In this document: piece by piece, positions 62,888 through 64,000 of the stretch | Numbering within the stretch: the first letter of the stretch is position 1 | How the letters are laid out: every line of letters starts with the position of its first letter | NCBI RefSeq assembly: GCF_019278525.1 | Contig: NZ_CP058986.1 | Coordinates: 3,053,001-3,117,000 of the forward strand | DNA: 64,000 nt | DNA from: Polaribacter sp. HaHaR_3_91 | GTDB lineage: Bacteria; Bacteroidota; Bacteroidia; Flavobacteriales; Flavobacteriaceae | Reading direction: 5' to 3' | Position numbers and translations under genes: made by a program | The notes under the pieces: generated by a model | Database searches by the model: none | What the model saw: the letters and a program-made list of their open reading frames with translations, nothing else | What the model was told of the DNA's origin: nothing

Positions 62888-64000
62888 TTATTGATTTTTT
62901 AAAACAAGTTCTAATTCTTTTTTCCAGTTGTTATAAGCCTCTAAATAAGGTTTTTGGTCTTTAAAAGGCATAAAAGTCATAACATGGTCATTGTCCATAA
63001 TTACTTTTCCGAAAGCTTCGAAATCGCCTTTGTGTAAATTTGCTGCTCTTGCCGCACCAATAGCTCCGGTTGTATTATAGATTTCAATTTCTTGCTCTAT
63101 TAAGGTTGCTACCGTGTTTGCAAATATTTCTGAACGGAATAAATTGTCGTTTCCTGCTCTAATAACGCTAGGCTTAATTCCGTCTGATTTCATGATTTCC
63201 ATACCGTACACAAATGAAAAAGCAATACCTTCTAAGGCAGCTCTACACATATGCCCTTTGTGATGGTTATTTAGGTTCATGTTTACAATTCGGGTACCAA
63301 TTTCTTTATTGTTTAGCATACGCTCTGCTCCGTTACCAAAAGGAATTAAGCAAACGCCATCTGAACCAACAGGAATTTCTGAGGCTAAAATATTCATCTC
63401 TTCATAAGAGTCTACTGCCAGGTTATTTAACAACCAACGGTACTGAATTCCGGCTCCGTTGATATTTAAAAGTTTCCCGATTATTGGATTGGATTTTGTA
63501 TAATTTACGTGTGCAAAATTATTTACACGTGTGCTTTCTTTTCCTGATAAACTTTCTGTAACTGCATATACAACACCAGATGTACCACCTGTTGCAGCAA
63601 CTTCGCCTGGATTAAATACATTTAATGACAATGCATTATTTGGTTGATCTCCTGCTCTATAAAAAATTGGAGTCCCAGCAGCGATTCCGCTTTCTGCTTC
63701 TCCTTTTTCATCTACTAAAGATTGAATACCAAAGGTGTCTACGATATCTGGTACCAAATTTTTATTGATACCATAATGTGTTAAAAGAAAATCTGCAATT
63801 GTGTTTTCTTTGAAATCCCAAAAAATACCTTCTGATAAACCAGAAATAGTGGTATTTATTTTGTTTGAAAATTTATAAGCTACATAATCTCCAGGCAACA
63901 TAAATTTATGAATCTGACTGTAGATATCTGGTTCATTTTCTTGTACCCATTTTAATTTAGATGCGGTAAAATTTGCTGGTGAGTTTAATAAATGTGAAGC
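62888..64000 (-). CDS. xylB: Xylulokinase (FGGY family), N terminus beyond the window
   Basis: The frame is open to the window edge; the Met at 63901 is internal, because the 33 codons before it read ASHLLNSPANFTASKLKWVQ and on through the FGGY alignment. Visible parts are LPGDYVAYKF, the FGGY sugar-site region (AGDQPNNALSLNVFNPGEVA), the ATP-site GGTSGVVYAV and FGNGAERMLNN, and AALEGIAFSFVYGMEIM. It phosphorylates D-xylulose to xylulose 5-phosphate. It lies 148 bases upstream of xylA with the nested repeat between them. Confidence 0.93.
   Translation of the reverse strand, partial: ASHLLNSPANFTASKLKWVQENEPDIYSQIHKFMLPGDYVAYKFSNKINTTISGLSEGIFWDFKENTIADFLLTHYGINKNLVPDIVDTFGIQSLVDEKGEAESGIAAGTPIFYRAGDQPNNALSLNVFNPGEVAATGGTSGVVYAVTESLSGKESTRVNNFAHVNYTKSNPIIGKLLNINGAGIQYRWLLNNLAVDSYEEMNILASEIPVGSDGVCLIPFGNGAERMLNNKEIGTRIVNMNLNNHHKGHMCRAALEGIAFSFVYGMEIMKSDGIKPSVIRAGNDNLFRSEIFANTVATLIEQEIEIYNTTGAIGAARAANLHKGDFEAFGKVIMDNDHVMTFMPFKDQKPYLEAYNNWKKELELVLKNQ

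Overview
The window is AT-rich chromosomal DNA of a Bacteroidota bacterium, almost certainly a marine-type Flavobacteriaceae member. The evidence is three SusC/SusD pairs, lipoprotein signal peptides, a hybrid two-component sensor/AraC regulator, and the general absence of Shine-Dalgarno-like spacers. No species can be named from the sequence alone.

Layout. (1) Positions 1 to about 3045, plus strand: the end of an accessory island. It holds the 3' part of a Shedu-like (DUF4263) gene, a PIN-domain gene sitting between two 132-bp structured repeats, and an IS3-family insertion sequence. The repeats behave like integron attC sites: the left end of the second copy is complementary to the right end of the first copy over 12 of 13 bases, which is the signature of an excisable gene cassette. 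The island stops at a 3' tRNA fragment (anticodon CAT) followed by a terminator, which looks like the att junction. (2) 3100-8350: a decayed phosphoesterase gene, then minus-strand housekeeping or unknown genes (class V aminotransferase, an internally duplicated secreted protein, a PPC/DUF296 protein, an ABM monooxygenase, a cupin) and a second decayed phosphoesterase. (3) 8356-64000, all minus strand: a very large xylan-utilisation locus.

The xylan locus contains four GH10 xylanases, two GH43 enzymes, one GH3 beta-xylosidase with an inserted PA14 domain, a DUF5060/TIM-barrel putative glycosidase, an FG-GAP/ASPIC lipoprotein with a C-terminal frameshift, three SusC/SusD pairs, two surface lipoproteins, an HTCS sensor, a GPH symporter, an MFS sugar porter, aldose epimerase, xylose isomerase, xylulokinase (cut by the window edge), transketolase and transaldolase. 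Outer-membrane lipoprotein GH10s would cut xylan, the SusCD pairs import oligomers, GH3/GH43 release xylose, and XylA/XylB/Tkt/Tal feed it into the pentose phosphate pathway. A curious block between the xylanases (SMP-30 lactonase, GATase-like protein, alkaline phosphatase, ThuA protein, lipobox-free TIM-barrel fusion) has no obvious role in plain xylan breakdown.

The most striking architecture in the locus is a PUL inside a PUL. A roughly 13-kb segment (about 36.4-49.5 kb) with a xus-like tandem SusC-SusD-SusC-SusD-lipoprotein-lipoprotein operon lies between two direct copies of about 720 bp. Each copy spans the 5' end of the GH3 gene, its promoter and the 3' end of the HTCS gene. In the left copy only the GH3 part is intact; in the right copy only the HTCS part is. 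This says that the HTCS and GH3 genes were once adjacent and that the xus-like block was inserted between them by a recombination event that duplicated the junction.
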